Source: Henningerozyma blattae CBS 6284
Lineage: Eukaryota > Ascomycota > Saccharomycetes > Saccharomycetales > Saccharomycetaceae
Direction of reading: 5' to 3'
Length of the DNA: 64,000 nt
Assembly (NCBI RefSeq): GCF_000315915.1
Contig: NC_020192.1
Coordinates: 1-64,000, forward strand
The notes beneath the pieces are model-generated. The model was given only the letters and a program-made list of their open reading frames with translations. It ran no database searches and had not been told where the DNA came from. Of the stretch, positions 50,413 to 61,442 are shown in pieces. The translations under genes and the position numbers were made by a program. Within the stretch, counting starts at the first letter, position 1; every line of letters begins with the position of its first letter.

Positions 50413-51144
50413 AATAATAAATATATATATATAATAGGCTGTTTTTTTTCCCTTGCTCTTTTTTTCTATATTTAATTCAATAAAATTACTTTTATATTAC
50501 TTAATGTTCCCCTATTTTTCTCAATTGGTATTTCGTGTTTTCTTTTTTTAAATACCTTTATTATTTTAAGATTTTAAGTAAATTATATTTTGTTTTTTAA
50601 TTTTCAAGTTTCCATTTTCATTTTTCAATTTTCACTTTTCGCCTTCATATTTTTTATTATTCGTGAAGAATGATATAATCTAATATATATAAATAACTAT
50701 ATAATGACCGTCATAAACACTTTTATTATTACTATCAATATTAATTTGGATCTTAGTTTCAATGTAAAGTTGTTATTTGAGGTCCCCTAATTTTTTACTA
50801 AATAGAGATATATCATCCAATTAAAAATAATTAGAATAAAAATAGTTTATATTTCCTTTATAATATATAATGAATATACTAAAGTTATTATAAAATGAAC
50901 CTTGTAATTTTTTTTCTAAATTTTAAGATACAGTATCCAGCACTTTCTAGAAATATATCTCAATTTTAAATGTCGCCGTACTTTCAATACTGGCTTTATA
51001 ATACCCAATTTAATCACACATCTCATTATAACACTAAATAATGTTATGATGCAAAAAAATTCCGATTTGTTTTCTAATATTGCTAATATACAAAATTTTA
51101 TTACTTATTATAAAGGTTACTCTAATAGCTTATATATATATATT
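50413..51144. other. RSC58 upstream / ECM16 downstream spacer
   Basis: 732 bp, extremely AT-rich, with repeated TTTTCA(A/C)TTTTC-like motifs near 50600-50640 and a (TA)n tract at 51131-51142. It contains the RSC58 promoter. No ORF or RNA is recognised. Confidence 0.6.
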
Positions 51145-54100
51145 CTACTTATTAGACACTGATAATTTTTTATAATTAGAATTGGTAATAAATTTTTCTA
51201 CCTTCCATTGACCATTAACTTTCTTTTCATGAACTGCAATTGGATTTAATTCCCAACCAATTTTTATATCGTTATCAATCTTACTTCCAAATCTAGGTAT
51301 AACATAACAATATCTTTCAGTTAAATTTATATTAATACTTTTCATCCCGTGGCCAGTTAAAGGTTTACTATAAGATAACAGAGTACCATTTTTAGCGATG
51401 TTTGCCAATGCTGTACTCTTCATATCACATAAACTATTAATTCTAACTTTCTTACTAGAATTTTTTTGTAATGATAAATAGATCAAATACTTTGGTGGAA
51501 GTTCCCCAATATTGTTAATTATAGATCTTGGATGTAGATAAACGAAGTTATCTTCGATATTTGGCATCTTATCTGCTAATACTGGAAGATATGGTATCCT
51601 ATTTATGACAGTTCTGTTTGTTATTGCTGCTTCTTCTGGATATAGTTCATCCGCCCGAATAACAACCTGATCAATAAAACCTGAGCAAATCATTTGTTTT
51701 AAAAGTTTGAGTTGTATTTCACTTGGTTTGTCACATTTTAACTCTTCATCAGTAACCGATGTACCAATACCCTCTTCATTTAGATTCGATTTGATTATAT
51801 ATAGGATTTGTTTTCTTAATTTCAATATTTCATCCATTATCTTACCTCTTAAAAAGTTTTTCTCTAAAAATGATTCCCTTTGATCTTTTGGAATAAAATC
51901 CATTGAGCTAATGGCACTTAATAAGCAAAAGATATCGCTATATTTGTCTAATTTATTAAATTTATTACGGCTCTTATAAAATCTCGTTCTCAATGCTTTA
52001 ATTTTTTCAATATTCTCTTTATTTTTACTGATATTGTCATCTTCTTGTTTATCTTTTGTAGAATCATTATATGTATCAATTCCTAATTCGTGCTCTTTAA
52101 TGAATGGATCACCAACTGATAAAGCACTCACGATAGTTACAATATATGGTAAACTAATTTTTTCATTAGATACCAACAATATTTTGCTAAACCTTGGAGA
52201 AAGTGGGAATAAACTCATCTTTCTTCCTTCTTCGGTGATTTTTTCATTTTCATCCAATGCCCCCATATACTTCAACAATTGGATTGATTTCTTTAGTGAC
52301 TCAGAGTTAGGGGGTGTTGGGAATGGGAAATTAATAATTTTATGAATTTGCATACTTTTCATTTGTAAAATGATTGATTCTACAGGCATTCTTAAAATTT
52401 CAGGTTTTGAAAATTGTTCAAAATCACGATCAAAAACTGCAGATGAGTATAGTCTATAGCAATGACCTGGACCGGTACGACCAGCTCTACCACTTCTTTG
52501 ATCTGCACTGGCCTTACTAATCCAACCTACTTCGAAACTTTGAACGCCAGTTTCTTCATTATAAATACGTTCTTTTGATCTCCCACAATCCACAACATAT
52601 CGAACCCCTGGAATTGTCAATGATGTTTCCGCAACATTTGTAGCAACAATACATAATCTTGAACCCTTTGGTGGCTCATTAAAAACCTTCATCTGTTCCT
52701 TTGTTGGAAGTAAAGAATATAAAGGTAAAACGTATAATGGATCATTTTCAGATTGGCCTTCTTCAAGAGTCTCCTCAAAACCTTCTTCTGTTTCTTCTTC
52801 ATCTTCACTAATATCATTCTCAATATCTAAAGCATCATCGAATTCCCCTTTATCCTTTATCTTAACACTAAAATCTATATCTTCAACTTCAACATCGGCA
52901 GTTTTAGCATCTACTCTAATTTCAGTAGCGGGGTATAGTTCCATTTCTCTTCTTCTTTTCACGTTTTTTCTAAACGGAAATTCCTGTCTTAATTTCTTAA
53001 CCATGTGAGTAATCTCTTGTTGACCTGTCATAAATACTAAGATAGCACCTGGCGGAAGTCTTCTATGAATTTTGCATGTCTTACGGAAAGCTTCATCTGC
53101 ATAATTAAACTCAGTACGACGGTTAAAATGAACAGCAACTGGATATTGTCTTGCGGCAACTTGCAGAATTGGTGGAGGAGTAGAAAATAAAGTTGCATTT
53201 TCACTGAAATCAGAGACTCTCAAAGTTGCAGACATAATAATTAACTTTAGTTTCTTACATTCTTTTGGGTTTTCAGAATTCTGTTTAGAACGCAATTTGA
53301 CACAACGACTTAGCATACCGATTAAAATATCTGTATTAATATTTCTTTCATGCGCTTCATCAATGATGATAGAAGAGTATTTGCTTAATTTGAAATCTTG
53401 CATCATTTCCCTTAAAAGAACACCATCTGTCATGAATTTGACTCTAGTATCACTCTTTGTTGAAGAATCAAATCTAATTTGATAGCCAACATGATTCTTG
53501 TGATTACCTAATTCATTACCCACACGTTCTGACATGGAAACAGCAGCAACTCTCCTAGGCTGAGTAATACCAATCATCCCTGGGTTTTCAGGTGACTCTG
53601 GGTTACCAAAACCAGCTTCATATAAAAATTGGGGAACCTGAGTAGTTTTACCTGACCCAGTTTCACCACAAATAATTACAACATCATTATGATAAATAGC
53701 CTCCATAATTTTGTGCTCTTCACCAAATACTGGTAATGCCATCCTTGTAGCCTGGATTTCACTTGACCTGTCAACTTGAACATAAAAAGCTTTACGTTTA
53801 GAATTTTCATTAATGGGAATATATGTTTCTTCTAAACCGTCATCCAAATCTTCTTCCCTGATAATAGGTTTATATTCACCTTTTAACTTTGGAGTTTCTA
53901 AAGATACGTTTCTACCTTCCATAATTTTAATTTCCTTATTAGCCCATTCTTTGAAATCTACAGCTTTTGCACTGTGGCTAAATTTCTTGGAATCTGTTTC
54001 ATCTTCCTCGTTAATATAAGAATTAGAACTTTCACTATCACTTGAATTTTTATCTTCATTTACAGCCTGGATATCCTCGTCATCAATAGATTCAGATTCA

Positions 54101-54972
54101 GATTCATTAGTTTCACCTTCATCAGATGGCGAAGATTCTGTATCAGTGGATTCAAAATCCATTTCATCTTCTGCATTATGCTTGCGTTGTTCTTGTAGTT
54201 CAATACGTTGTCTCCAATTATATTTCTTTTTTGGCTGTTTTTTATCTTTCTTAATAACAGTAGCATTTGAGAAACCAAATCCAAAACCTGAACCCCCAAA
54301 CTTTGCTGGTCTGTTATCGATAAATGATGAAGATGGAGCCGAGGTATCACCAAATTTAGATTCAAAATCATCTTCTTCCTCATCATCCTCATCCTCATCT
54401 TTATCCTCATATTCATTATCAGATGGTTTATTTGTATTTTTCAAATTTTTATGATCCTCATCCCAATCTCTTGTCACATGTTCTTCATATAATACTTCCT
54501 TTGTGTGTTCATTACCTCTACCTTGTTGTTCTAAGCTTAAAGCTTCAGCAAATTCTTCCTTCTTAGTTTGTCTACCATGCCCTAATCTCTTAGAACTGAC
54601 TAATATTGAAGTATCCATTTTATAATCTTGTAATTTTTTTATAATGGTAGTTTTCTCTTCTCTTTTCAACTGATGCTCTATAAACTTATCTAATCTTTTC
54701 TTTTTAAGCCTTGAAATTTTAGATTCTTTTGGAGTAAAAAGTTCTTGTAACTTTCTTTTCTTGAGAGCTTTTTCTTCTGCAGTAACTGGTTCCAATAATT
54801 CAGCATTAGAGTCTTTTGGCAAATTAGAGGTCGTATCTTCTGAGGTATTATTTTCTTCATTATTTTCTAAATGCCTGGTAAACTGTTTATTTCTAACTCG
54901 TTTCAACTCTTTTAGTCTAGCCATATGGCCAGCTCTGGCTTTCTCATTAAACCGCTTTCTATAGGTACCCAT
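51145..54972 (-). CDS. ECM16: DEAH-box helicase Ecm16/Dhr1 (18S rRNA maturation)
   Basis: The 1275-residue protein matches S. cerevisiae Ecm16/Dhr1 (1267 aa), a U3-snoRNP-associated helicase of the small-subunit processome. The N-terminal ~390 residues are charged and low-complexity with Asp/Glu runs. The helicase core follows: GETGSGKTTQVPQF (motif I, about 438), TQPRRVAAVSMSERV (Ia), IIDEAHERN (II, DEAH, about 535), IMSATLR (III), NVAETSLTIPG (V, about 772) and QRSGRAGRTGPGHCYRLY (VI, about 820). HA2 and OB-fold domains complete the C-terminus. Confidence 0.97.
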   Translation of the reverse strand: MGTYRKRFNEKARAGHMARLKELKRVRNKQFTRHLENNEENNTSEDTTSNLPKDSNAELLEPVTAEEKALKKRKLQELFTPKESKISRLKKKRLDKFIEHQLKREEKTTIIKKLQDYKMDTSILVSSKRLGHGRQTKKEEFAEALSLEQQGRGNEHTKEVLYEEHVTRDWDEDHKNLKNTNKPSDNEYEDKDEDEDDEEEDDFESKFGDTSAPSSSFIDNRPAKFGGSGFGFGFSNATVIKKDKKQPKKKYNWRQRIELQEQRKHNAEDEMDFESTDTESSPSDEGETNESESESIDDEDIQAVNEDKNSSDSESSNSYINEEDETDSKKFSHSAKAVDFKEWANKEIKIMEGRNVSLETPKLKGEYKPIIREEDLDDGLEETYIPINENSKRKAFYVQVDRSSEIQATRMALPVFGEEHKIMEAIYHNDVVIICGETGSGKTTQVPQFLYEAGFGNPESPENPGMIGITQPRRVAAVSMSERVGNELGNHKNHVGYQIRFDSSTKSDTRVKFMTDGVLLREMMQDFKLSKYSSIIIDEAHERNINTDILIGMLSRCVKLRSKQNSENPKECKKLKLIIMSATLRVSDFSENATLFSTPPPILQVAARQYPVAVHFNRRTEFNYADEAFRKTCKIHRRLPPGAILVFMTGQQEITHMVKKLRQEFPFRKNVKRRREMELYPATEIRVDAKTADVEVEDIDFSVKIKDKGEFDDALDIENDISEDEEETEEGFEETLEEGQSENDPLYVLPLYSLLPTKEQMKVFNEPPKGSRLCIVATNVAETSLTIPGVRYVVDCGRSKERIYNEETGVQSFEVGWISKASADQRSGRAGRTGPGHCYRLYSSAVFDRDFEQFSKPEILRMPVESIILQMKSMQIHKIINFPFPTPPNSESLKKSIQLLKYMGALDENEKITEEGRKMSLFPLSPRFSKILLVSNEKISLPYIVTIVSALSVGDPFIKEHELGIDTYNDSTKDKQEDDNISKNKENIEKIKALRTRFYKSRNKFNKLDKYSDIFCLLSAISSMDFIPKDQRESFLEKNFLRGKIMDEILKLRKQILYIIKSNLNEEGIGTSVTDEELKCDKPSEIQLKLLKQMICSGFIDQVVIRADELYPEEAAITNRTVINRIPYLPVLADKMPNIEDNFVYLHPRSIINNIGELPPKYLIYLSLQKNSSKKVRINSLCDMKSTALANIAKNGTLLSYSKPLTGHGMKSININLTERYCYVIPRFGSKIDNDIKIGWELNPIAVHEKKVNGQWKVEKFITNSNYKKLSVSNK

Positions 54973-55425
54973 CGAAAATGTCTTGAAATGTCTGTGAAAC
55001 AGGCGTTATAAGTTGGATTGCTCTCTTTACAGTCCTTTTATATAATAATTCTCTAAACTTATAAGGAAAAATAAAAAAAACTTTAAGGAGTACTATATTT
55101 GTCTCTTTTGTTTCAGAAAAATGTTGATTTCTGTTTATGATCTTTTATAGAGTAGCAGATATTTATAATTTTCGATGCCCATCTATAAATTTTCACTTAC
55201 GGCCTATTCTCATCTGGATGAAAAATATCTATAAAATAAAAAAAATAAGGCATTTACTACTGATCCTTATGTCGTATATAAACTAGATAGTAGGATCAAT
55301 TATCACTTAGAGGACCAATCTAAAGTGAGTAACTCGTTCTAAAGCTAATAATACACATTTATTGTTCGAAAATTAGCATAAATAACTGTTGAAATAGCAA
55401 AAAGTTGTAGTTTCTGGGAAACGTA
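54973..55425. promoter_or_regulatory. Divergent promoter ECM16 / SAS2 with RRPE- and PAC-like motifs
   Basis: 453 bp. Read toward ECM16, TGAAAATTT (55187-55195) resembles RRPE and AGATGAG (55209-55215) resembles the PAC core. They lie close together about 215-245 bp before the ATG, the arrangement typical of ribosome-biogenesis genes. Both are imperfect. Confidence 0.4.
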
Positions 55426-56382
55426 ATGAAACTGGAGAAGAAAAATGCAGATGATAATCCTGAAGAAGAATTGTATGGTATTCAAAAGGAACGTAATATT
55501 AGGCAAGTTCAATTTGGACTAGGCAAGAAATTTCTGACTTGGTATGGTAGTAATGTTTATTTTAACAAATCTACGCGATTATTAGGATATATCAATATGC
55601 CAAAAAGCCCTGGGAAAAAGGGTAAGATACAGTCACCAGTAGGTCAATATTGGTTGGATACACTTTATATATGTGAATACTGCTTTAAGTATACAGACCA
55701 ACTGAAAGAACTAGAGTCTCATATTAGTCATTGTTTATATGCAAAAAAAGCTCCTGGCCGAATAATGTACAAGAGCCCTGATATCACAATAAGACGGGTG
55801 AAAGGTTGGAAGCATGAATTATATTGTCAATGTCTATGTCTATTCACTAAATTATTTTTAGATAATAAATCAATGTATTTTAAATTGCCACATTATGAGT
55901 TTTATATCATCTATAAGACAGGTTCCACGAAACCAATGGGCTATTTTTCAAAGGATATATTGTCATATGCCAGATATAATTTAGCCTGTATTTTAACATT
56001 TCCACCTTATCAGAGACAGCATGTTGGGACGTACTTGATGGAATTTTCTTACAAGTTATCAAAGTTAGAAGGTATTGCTTCAGGTCCTGAAACACCTTTA
56101 TCGCCTTTTGGGTTAATTAGCTACATAAATTACTGGTCAAGAATTATTGCTATGGAATTATTAGAAGGTGAGTTAATGGGTTATAATTATGTTACACTGG
56201 AGATGATATCAAAAGTTACAGGGTTCAGAATATCAGATATCATTACAACGTTTAAGCAGCTGGACTGTTTGGATGAAAATGATAATATCTTACTTAACAA
56301 GTTGAAGATGTGGGCTAAAGGAAAAAGTAAGCATTTAAAGGGTTATTATTTAGATAATGAATATTTTCTGGCTGACGCATGA
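55426..56382 (+). CDS. SAS2: MYST histone acetyltransferase Sas2
   Basis: The 318-residue MYST-family enzyme is slightly shorter than S. cerevisiae Sas2 (338 aa), catalytic subunit of the SAS complex that acetylates H4 Lys16 to limit spread of silencing. The C2HC zinc finger is CEYCFKYTDQLKELESHISHC (about 85-105). The acetyl-CoA segment is ILTFPPYQRQHVGTYLMEFSYKLS (about 190-213), with the Q/R-x-x-G signature changed in the MYST-Sas2 manner. GPETPLSPFG (about 220-230) contains the catalytic Glu. It is divergent from ECM16, as in YMR127C/YMR128W. Confidence 0.95.
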   Translation: MKLEKKNADDNPEEELYGIQKERNIRQVQFGLGKKFLTWYGSNVYFNKSTRLLGYINMPKSPGKKGKIQSPVGQYWLDTLYICEYCFKYTDQLKELESHISHCLYAKKAPGRIMYKSPDITIRRVKGWKHELYCQCLCLFTKLFLDNKSMYFKLPHYEFYIIYKTGSTKPMGYFSKDILSYARYNLACILTFPPYQRQHVGTYLMEFSYKLSKLEGIASGPETPLSPFGLISYINYWSRIIAMELLEGELMGYNYVTLEMISKVTGFRISDIITTFKQLDCLDENDNILLNKLKMWAKGKSKHLKGYYLDNEYFLADA

Positions 56383-56810
56383 ATTAAAAAGTTTTCAATG
56401 AAATTTTGTGTCTTCAGCAATTACTTGTTTAATATCTTATTTTTTCATATTCTAGCTTAATCGAAATATTTTTTTAGCATTGTTTTTCTTTTTCAAATAT
56501 CTATATTATAAAAGAATACTTACAGTCCATTTTTTTTTCTCTATTTTTTGGTATATTTCGTTCATTTTGACAATTTCAAATTAATAATTTTAGTCATTTG
56601 ATGTTCTTTTTTTGATAAATATATATAAGACATTTTAATAAACAGAGCATATATTATTGTTGTTGATTTGCATAGTATAAATAACATAAATAACATTAAT
56701 AAAAATAAAAAATAAAAAAAAAATAAAAAAAAATAAAAAAAAAGAAAAAGAAAAAGAAAAAGTAAAATTCATAATTAAATTAAGCAAAATAATATTTATG
56801 TCTAATTTTT
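56383..56810. repeat. SAS2-RAD5 spacer with poly-purine tract
   Basis: 428 bp between convergent 3' ends. A run of A-blocks punctuated by T becomes an (AAAAAG)n microsatellite at about 56698-56765. Nothing else is recognised. Confidence 0.7.
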
Positions 56811-59800
56811 CTATTCAAAAAGCATTTGAATTTCTTCAATACGTCTCTTTCTTCTTTCGTCTTCATCAGCATCCATTGCTTCTCCAATTCTTCTCTTTCT
56901 TTCTTGTATACGAAGGATTTTTTCCTCAATACTGTCTTTAATGATAAATCTAACAACTTTTACATTAGTCGTCTGGCCAATTCTATGGATTCTATCAATT
57001 GCTTGGTCTTCTAAACTTGGCGACCACCAAGGATCCATCATGTAAGCATGAGATGCAACTGTCAGATTTAGACCAACACCACCAGCTTTCAAAGATAACA
57101 ATAAAACTTTCATTTTATTTAAATTCTTCTTCCCAAAATTTTGCAACACAATATGTCTATCTTTCAAAGATAATCTACCATCAAACTTGAAAATTTCGAC
57201 ATCTTCATCTTTAAATGAATTTCCAATTTCGTTTTCAAGAATGTCTAAATAAGAGGAGAATTGAGAAAATACCACAACCTGTTCACCGGGTGAGCAATCC
57301 TTTAAAACATGTAAATGCTTCAGCAAAGCATTTAATTTAGCAGGCTTATGATTGTTATCGTAATGTATAAAGTTGGGCTTTTCAGTAATTTCAGAATTAC
57401 ATTGTAGAGTAATTAATCTGTCAGAATCAATTTCTTTTCTACAAGTTGGACAATTATGGTCACGTCCTTTCTCTGATTGAAATTTTAGATAATCTTCTAA
57501 GCAAGATTTGCAGAATGCATGGCCACACTCAGTAAAAAGAGAATCAGTGAAATCAATTGGATCAGTTGTGCAAATTGGGCATTCCATATTTTTATAACTA
57601 TTGTTTTTTAAAAATCTTTCAGTCAACGATTGAGTAACCAGTTGTAATTCAGACTCAGTAAAGGAATTATTTGGTTGCTTATCCTCAGTTTTTTTTAGTA
57701 TGGATTCGATCTCAGATTTATTATTTACCAACTTGTTACTGTTTTTTAAATCCTCATCATTCTCATCTTGTGTGCCCAATAAAGATTCGTCACAACATAT
57801 TTGGCGTAATCTTAATATATGAACCAAAATAGTAGAATATTGTTTTAAAAGATCCCCACGAGCTAACCCCGATTTAACAGACAATTCTGCCTTGTCTAAA
57901 AATTGCTTATAAACTTTGTTTTGCTTATTAGTAAATTCGAGTTTTTCAACAATTACTTCTTTTGGTGGTAACTCCACTAAATGTTTACCATCAATATCCT
58001 TCATCTGTTTTGTACGTCTTAATAAAACAGGATCTAAAATTGAGTTGACTACATCTAAAGCTTGTTTAAACTGCTTATTCTCAAAAGGATTGGAGATAAA
58101 AGTTTTCCAATAATTTACCTGTGACCAAGGTTCTAAGTTTAAAAATTTGACTAAACTGTATAGATCATCTAATCTATTGATAATCGGTGTACCAGTTAGA
58201 ATCCATTTACGCTTACTTGATAAGCCCATGATTGCTTTAGAAGTAGCAGTTGTTCTATTTCTAATTGTGTGGCCTTCATCAATGACAATTCTAAAGAAGT
58301 CAAGGGAATATAACCCAGTTGAAACCTCTACTTGGTAGTGAGGAGATGTTTCTTTGAAGATCTTTGTCCATTCACTTTGAACAACACCATATGTGGTAAT
58401 TATAACAGAAGGTGGCTTATTATTATTAATGAGTAACTTCTTCAGACTGCTAACATTGCCCCCGTAATACAGTTCATGTGTAACTTCACTAGAAGCATTT
58501 GCTTTTACAAATTCTTCACTCCATTGATTTAATAATGACATTGGGACAACAATTAACGTAGTTTTTGAGGCATATGGTCTTTTTGCATCTTCGGGCTTAC
58601 TTAGATCAATAACTAAATCATTAGATGTTTCAAACAATTTTTTATCCACAATTGAAGTATCTTCTGGGACTGAGAGAATCAGCGCAAGTGTAGAAATTGT
58701 TTTACCCAAACCCATTTCATCTGACAATATACCACCTCTTACCATAGATTTAATAACAGGTTTATCTAAGGAAAACTTGCCCGTATGTAAATTAGCATAA
58801 AAAAAAATATCATCAAGATCGGTAGAGATTTCGGATAGCTTTTGAGTAGCCCATGACATATCTTTTGGCCATTTGAACTGTTTCCATAGAGGATTGGTAA
58901 TAGAACCTTCTGAAACTGGATCAGTTTTATCATTATTTGTTTGAACTTTTGAAAATTCACGTTCTCTCCTTAGCATCCAAGATAACCCCTGTTTTTGATA
59001 TCTTCTTAAATCTAAAGAAAAAATGTCTTTTGATGGTGTTGTTTCCGGTAAATTTTGAATTGACTCTAAAGATTGAGCAGCTTTATAAAAGGATTGGATT
59101 TGATTTAGATCCATAGCATCTTCTTGATGCTGAGTGCTTGGTATACTAGTTGAATCGTCAGTTATATCTATTTTATTATAATTTTCATCTTCCAAGTCGA
59201 TAAAATCTGGCATCTTTTGAGTAGCATTTTCTTGCAGAGCTTTTGATTCATCAAGAATGGGCTGCAGAGATATTATATCAAATAGATTCAGTAGAGCCAT
59301 TCTTTGTGTTCTAGAATGTAATTCTGAATCAGTTTCTGTCATTCCCTTATTAAAAGTTGAATTTTTTTCACCTAGGCCTTTCATTCCTTGAGAAAGAGTT
59401 GATTCTTCATCATCTTCAAAACTTTTGGAGGTTAAGAAACAGTCTAATTGGAAAACAAATGTATCACCAATGCTAATGCGTCTATTGTTGCAAAATACCA
59501 TTGTAGCTTCGAAGTCAACGATAGAATCACCGAGTAATGGAAAAACTATTCTTGCAATATCTTCGGGTACCCTACCCAATTCTCTATTTGCTTTTGTATC
59601 CATTATTCTAATAAAACTTGACATTGCGTTTTTCCTCTTACCAGATGAATCGAATATTCTTTTATTTTTTGAAGGTATTGATTTAACAAGACTTAATTGA
59701 GACCCATATTCAACTGGTTTTGAAGTCGGTCTTGTAGCTAAGGCATTAACCTGCAAGGCGCCAATGAATCTTTTCCACTGTAAATCCGGTTTTAATCTTT

Positions 59801-60716
59801 TATAATCACGATTTAAATATTCCTTAGTTCTCTTTCTTTGGGAAGATGCGGGTGAATTCGATAAGGGCAAATTATTTTGAGAGTTTGGTCTTAATGGCGG
59901 TTTATTAAATGAAAGCTGTGATGGTGATTGGAAGGAGGAAGACCTAGTTGCAGGATTGCTATGTTTTGGTGAGGATGTGTCTATTGGAAAGTTTTTTTTA
60001 TTTGTATCCACTAATAGAGTTGATTTAAAGCCATTATCGGTTATTAAATGTGCTTTCATTGATGATGTTTCTACAAGGGGAAAGCTGTCGTCTTTTCCTT
60101 GGGCAATACTATCTGATGAAGTATTTGAAAAATCTAAAATGGCTTGTTCGATGGAATCTTCTTTATTACCATGTTTAACATATAGGTATTCTAAAGCTTT
60201 ATTATCTATTGATGGTATTACTGATTTAATTGTTTTAAAGAAATCATTACGTTTTGCGTTCAAGTATTCGTCAATATTCTCTTCTTTGGCTTCATCCTCA
60301 GAAAGTTTCAATCCTAGCTTATTAGCTGCAAATAAAAATGAACAATCGTTGTGTAAACCTTTTAATTTTGTTAATATTGTATTTCTATCTATAGGCTCTC
60401 CTGTTAGAAACCTTTGTGAATGATCTTGTGTTGTATTTTTTGATTCCTCTTGGGATGATTGAAGCTGTTCTTGAATAGGATCTTCAATTTTTCTATCTAC
60501 GGGTTCATTGTTAAATTCTTCGTTAGAATGTTGTGATAAATCTTGAATTATTTCTGTTGATGAATTTACTGGTAATTCATCTGCTGACATTTGAGTTGAT
60601 TCTTTAAGTTGCTTAACGATTAATTTTTTTTCGCCTTCTAACGGTAGTTCTGATGTTTTTTGCAACAACCCTTTTATCTGATCCTGTGAGATTTCTGGTT
60701 GGCTAGATTCAGTCAT
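56811..60716 (-). CDS. RAD5: DNA damage tolerance helicase and ubiquitin ligase Rad5
   Basis: The 1301-residue protein is longer than S. cerevisiae Rad5 (1169 aa). A HIRAN domain lies about 355-470 (RELGRVPEDIARIVFPLL near 380). The SNF2 ATPase carries GGILSDEMGLGKTISTLAL (Walker A, about 660), VIDEGHTIRN (DEGH box, about 810) and RRTKQMKD. A C3HC4 RING lies within the helicase (CPICTTDPIDFTDSLFTECGHAFCKSC...CPTCR, about 1048-1098). The C-terminal helicase half has GGVGLNLTVASHAYMMDPWW and DRIHRIGQT. Rad5 polyubiquitinates PCNA with Ubc13-Mms2 and remodels stalled forks. The extra length is in the low-complexity N-terminus. Confidence 0.97.
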   Translation of the reverse strand: MTESSQPEISQDQIKGLLQKTSELPLEGEKKLIVKQLKESTQMSADELPVNSSTEIIQDLSQHSNEEFNNEPVDRKIEDPIQEQLQSSQEESKNTTQDHSQRFLTGEPIDRNTILTKLKGLHNDCSFLFAANKLGLKLSEDEAKEENIDEYLNAKRNDFFKTIKSVIPSIDNKALEYLYVKHGNKEDSIEQAILDFSNTSSDSIAQGKDDSFPLVETSSMKAHLITDNGFKSTLLVDTNKKNFPIDTSSPKHSNPATRSSSFQSPSQLSFNKPPLRPNSQNNLPLSNSPASSQRKRTKEYLNRDYKRLKPDLQWKRFIGALQVNALATRPTSKPVEYGSQLSLVKSIPSKNKRIFDSSGKRKNAMSSFIRIMDTKANRELGRVPEDIARIVFPLLGDSIVDFEATMVFCNNRRISIGDTFVFQLDCFLTSKSFEDDEESTLSQGMKGLGEKNSTFNKGMTETDSELHSRTQRMALLNLFDIISLQPILDESKALQENATQKMPDFIDLEDENYNKIDITDDSTSIPSTQHQEDAMDLNQIQSFYKAAQSLESIQNLPETTPSKDIFSLDLRRYQKQGLSWMLRREREFSKVQTNNDKTDPVSEGSITNPLWKQFKWPKDMSWATQKLSEISTDLDDIFFYANLHTGKFSLDKPVIKSMVRGGILSDEMGLGKTISTLALILSVPEDTSIVDKKLFETSNDLVIDLSKPEDAKRPYASKTTLIVVPMSLLNQWSEEFVKANASSEVTHELYYGGNVSSLKKLLINNNKPPSVIITTYGVVQSEWTKIFKETSPHYQVEVSTGLYSLDFFRIVIDEGHTIRNRTTATSKAIMGLSSKRKWILTGTPIINRLDDLYSLVKFLNLEPWSQVNYWKTFISNPFENKQFKQALDVVNSILDPVLLRRTKQMKDIDGKHLVELPPKEVIVEKLEFTNKQNKVYKQFLDKAELSVKSGLARGDLLKQYSTILVHILRLRQICCDESLLGTQDENDEDLKNSNKLVNNKSEIESILKKTEDKQPNNSFTESELQLVTQSLTERFLKNNSYKNMECPICTTDPIDFTDSLFTECGHAFCKSCLEDYLKFQSEKGRDHNCPTCRKEIDSDRLITLQCNSEITEKPNFIHYDNNHKPAKLNALLKHLHVLKDCSPGEQVVVFSQFSSYLDILENEIGNSFKDEDVEIFKFDGRLSLKDRHIVLQNFGKKNLNKMKVLLLSLKAGGVGLNLTVASHAYMMDPWWSPSLEDQAIDRIHRIGQTTNVKVVRFIIKDSIEEKILRIQERKRRIGEAMDADEDERRKRRIEEIQMLFE

Positions 60717-61442
60717 ATTTAATTATTCTTATTTTATTGGATTTATTTTCCGATTTTATTTAATTTAACTTTTTTACGTAAAAATTTATTAAAGATTGAA
60801 TTTTGTACTACACATGAATGTAATATTTGAAAATATATATGGAATCAGTGTCTTTCCCTATAGATAAAACATAGTAATATATATTTTAGCAATTATCTAG
60901 AAAACTTAATATAATCAATCTTAACTCATCGGAATTATAGGAACACGTAAATATATGTTATAAAAAAAAACGCTATATTATGTAGGTCTGGAATGTTAGG
61001 GTTGTAGGGTTATATATTCGATAAATCTTCTGCTTATAAAATAATTTTAATTATCAATATTAGCTTTTATTGTATTCTTTATATCTCATTACTTATAAAT
61101 AATATCTAATTCAAAAAATATATTTTTACCTTGAAGCATTTATTTCTCTATAATTATGTATTATATTTTGTTGATTAACAAGCTGCATCCATTATTCATC
61201 GCATATAAGCATCATGATTAAAAACATTATCACGTATACATAAAAATTATTCAACAAAAAAAAAAAAAAAAAAAAAAAAATAATAAATACAATTGTAGTA
61301 ACGAATAGAATAGAGGTTATTAAATAATAGTATATTTAAATAATTATAGTATGAATAAAAAAAACTAAGGTACAGTAAAGCATGAATAATTGAGAGAAGG
61401 CAATATAAAAATTTTGATATTTAAGAATATGTTCCAAATATA
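60717..61442. other. RAD5 upstream / STO1 downstream spacer with A25 run
   Basis: 726 bp. Besides the TTAGGG-type sites it contains an uninterrupted run of 25 A residues at 61256-61280. No ORF or RNA is recognised. Confidence 0.7.
60996..61012. promoter_or_regulatory. Tbf1-like sites upstream of RAD5
   Basis: TTAGGGTT (60996-61003) followed closely by TAGGGTTA (61005-61012) lies about 280-295 bp upstream of the RAD5 ATG. Read toward RAD5 this is AACCCTA/AACCCTAA, the Tbf1 recognition core. The same type of site occurs before POM152. Confidence 0.5.

Noticed and set aside
56698..56765. A-rich tract as a CRISPR-like or minisatellite array
   Set aside because: It is a simple A/T microsatellite with an (AAAAAG)n end. 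There are no spacers and CRISPR does not occur in yeasts.
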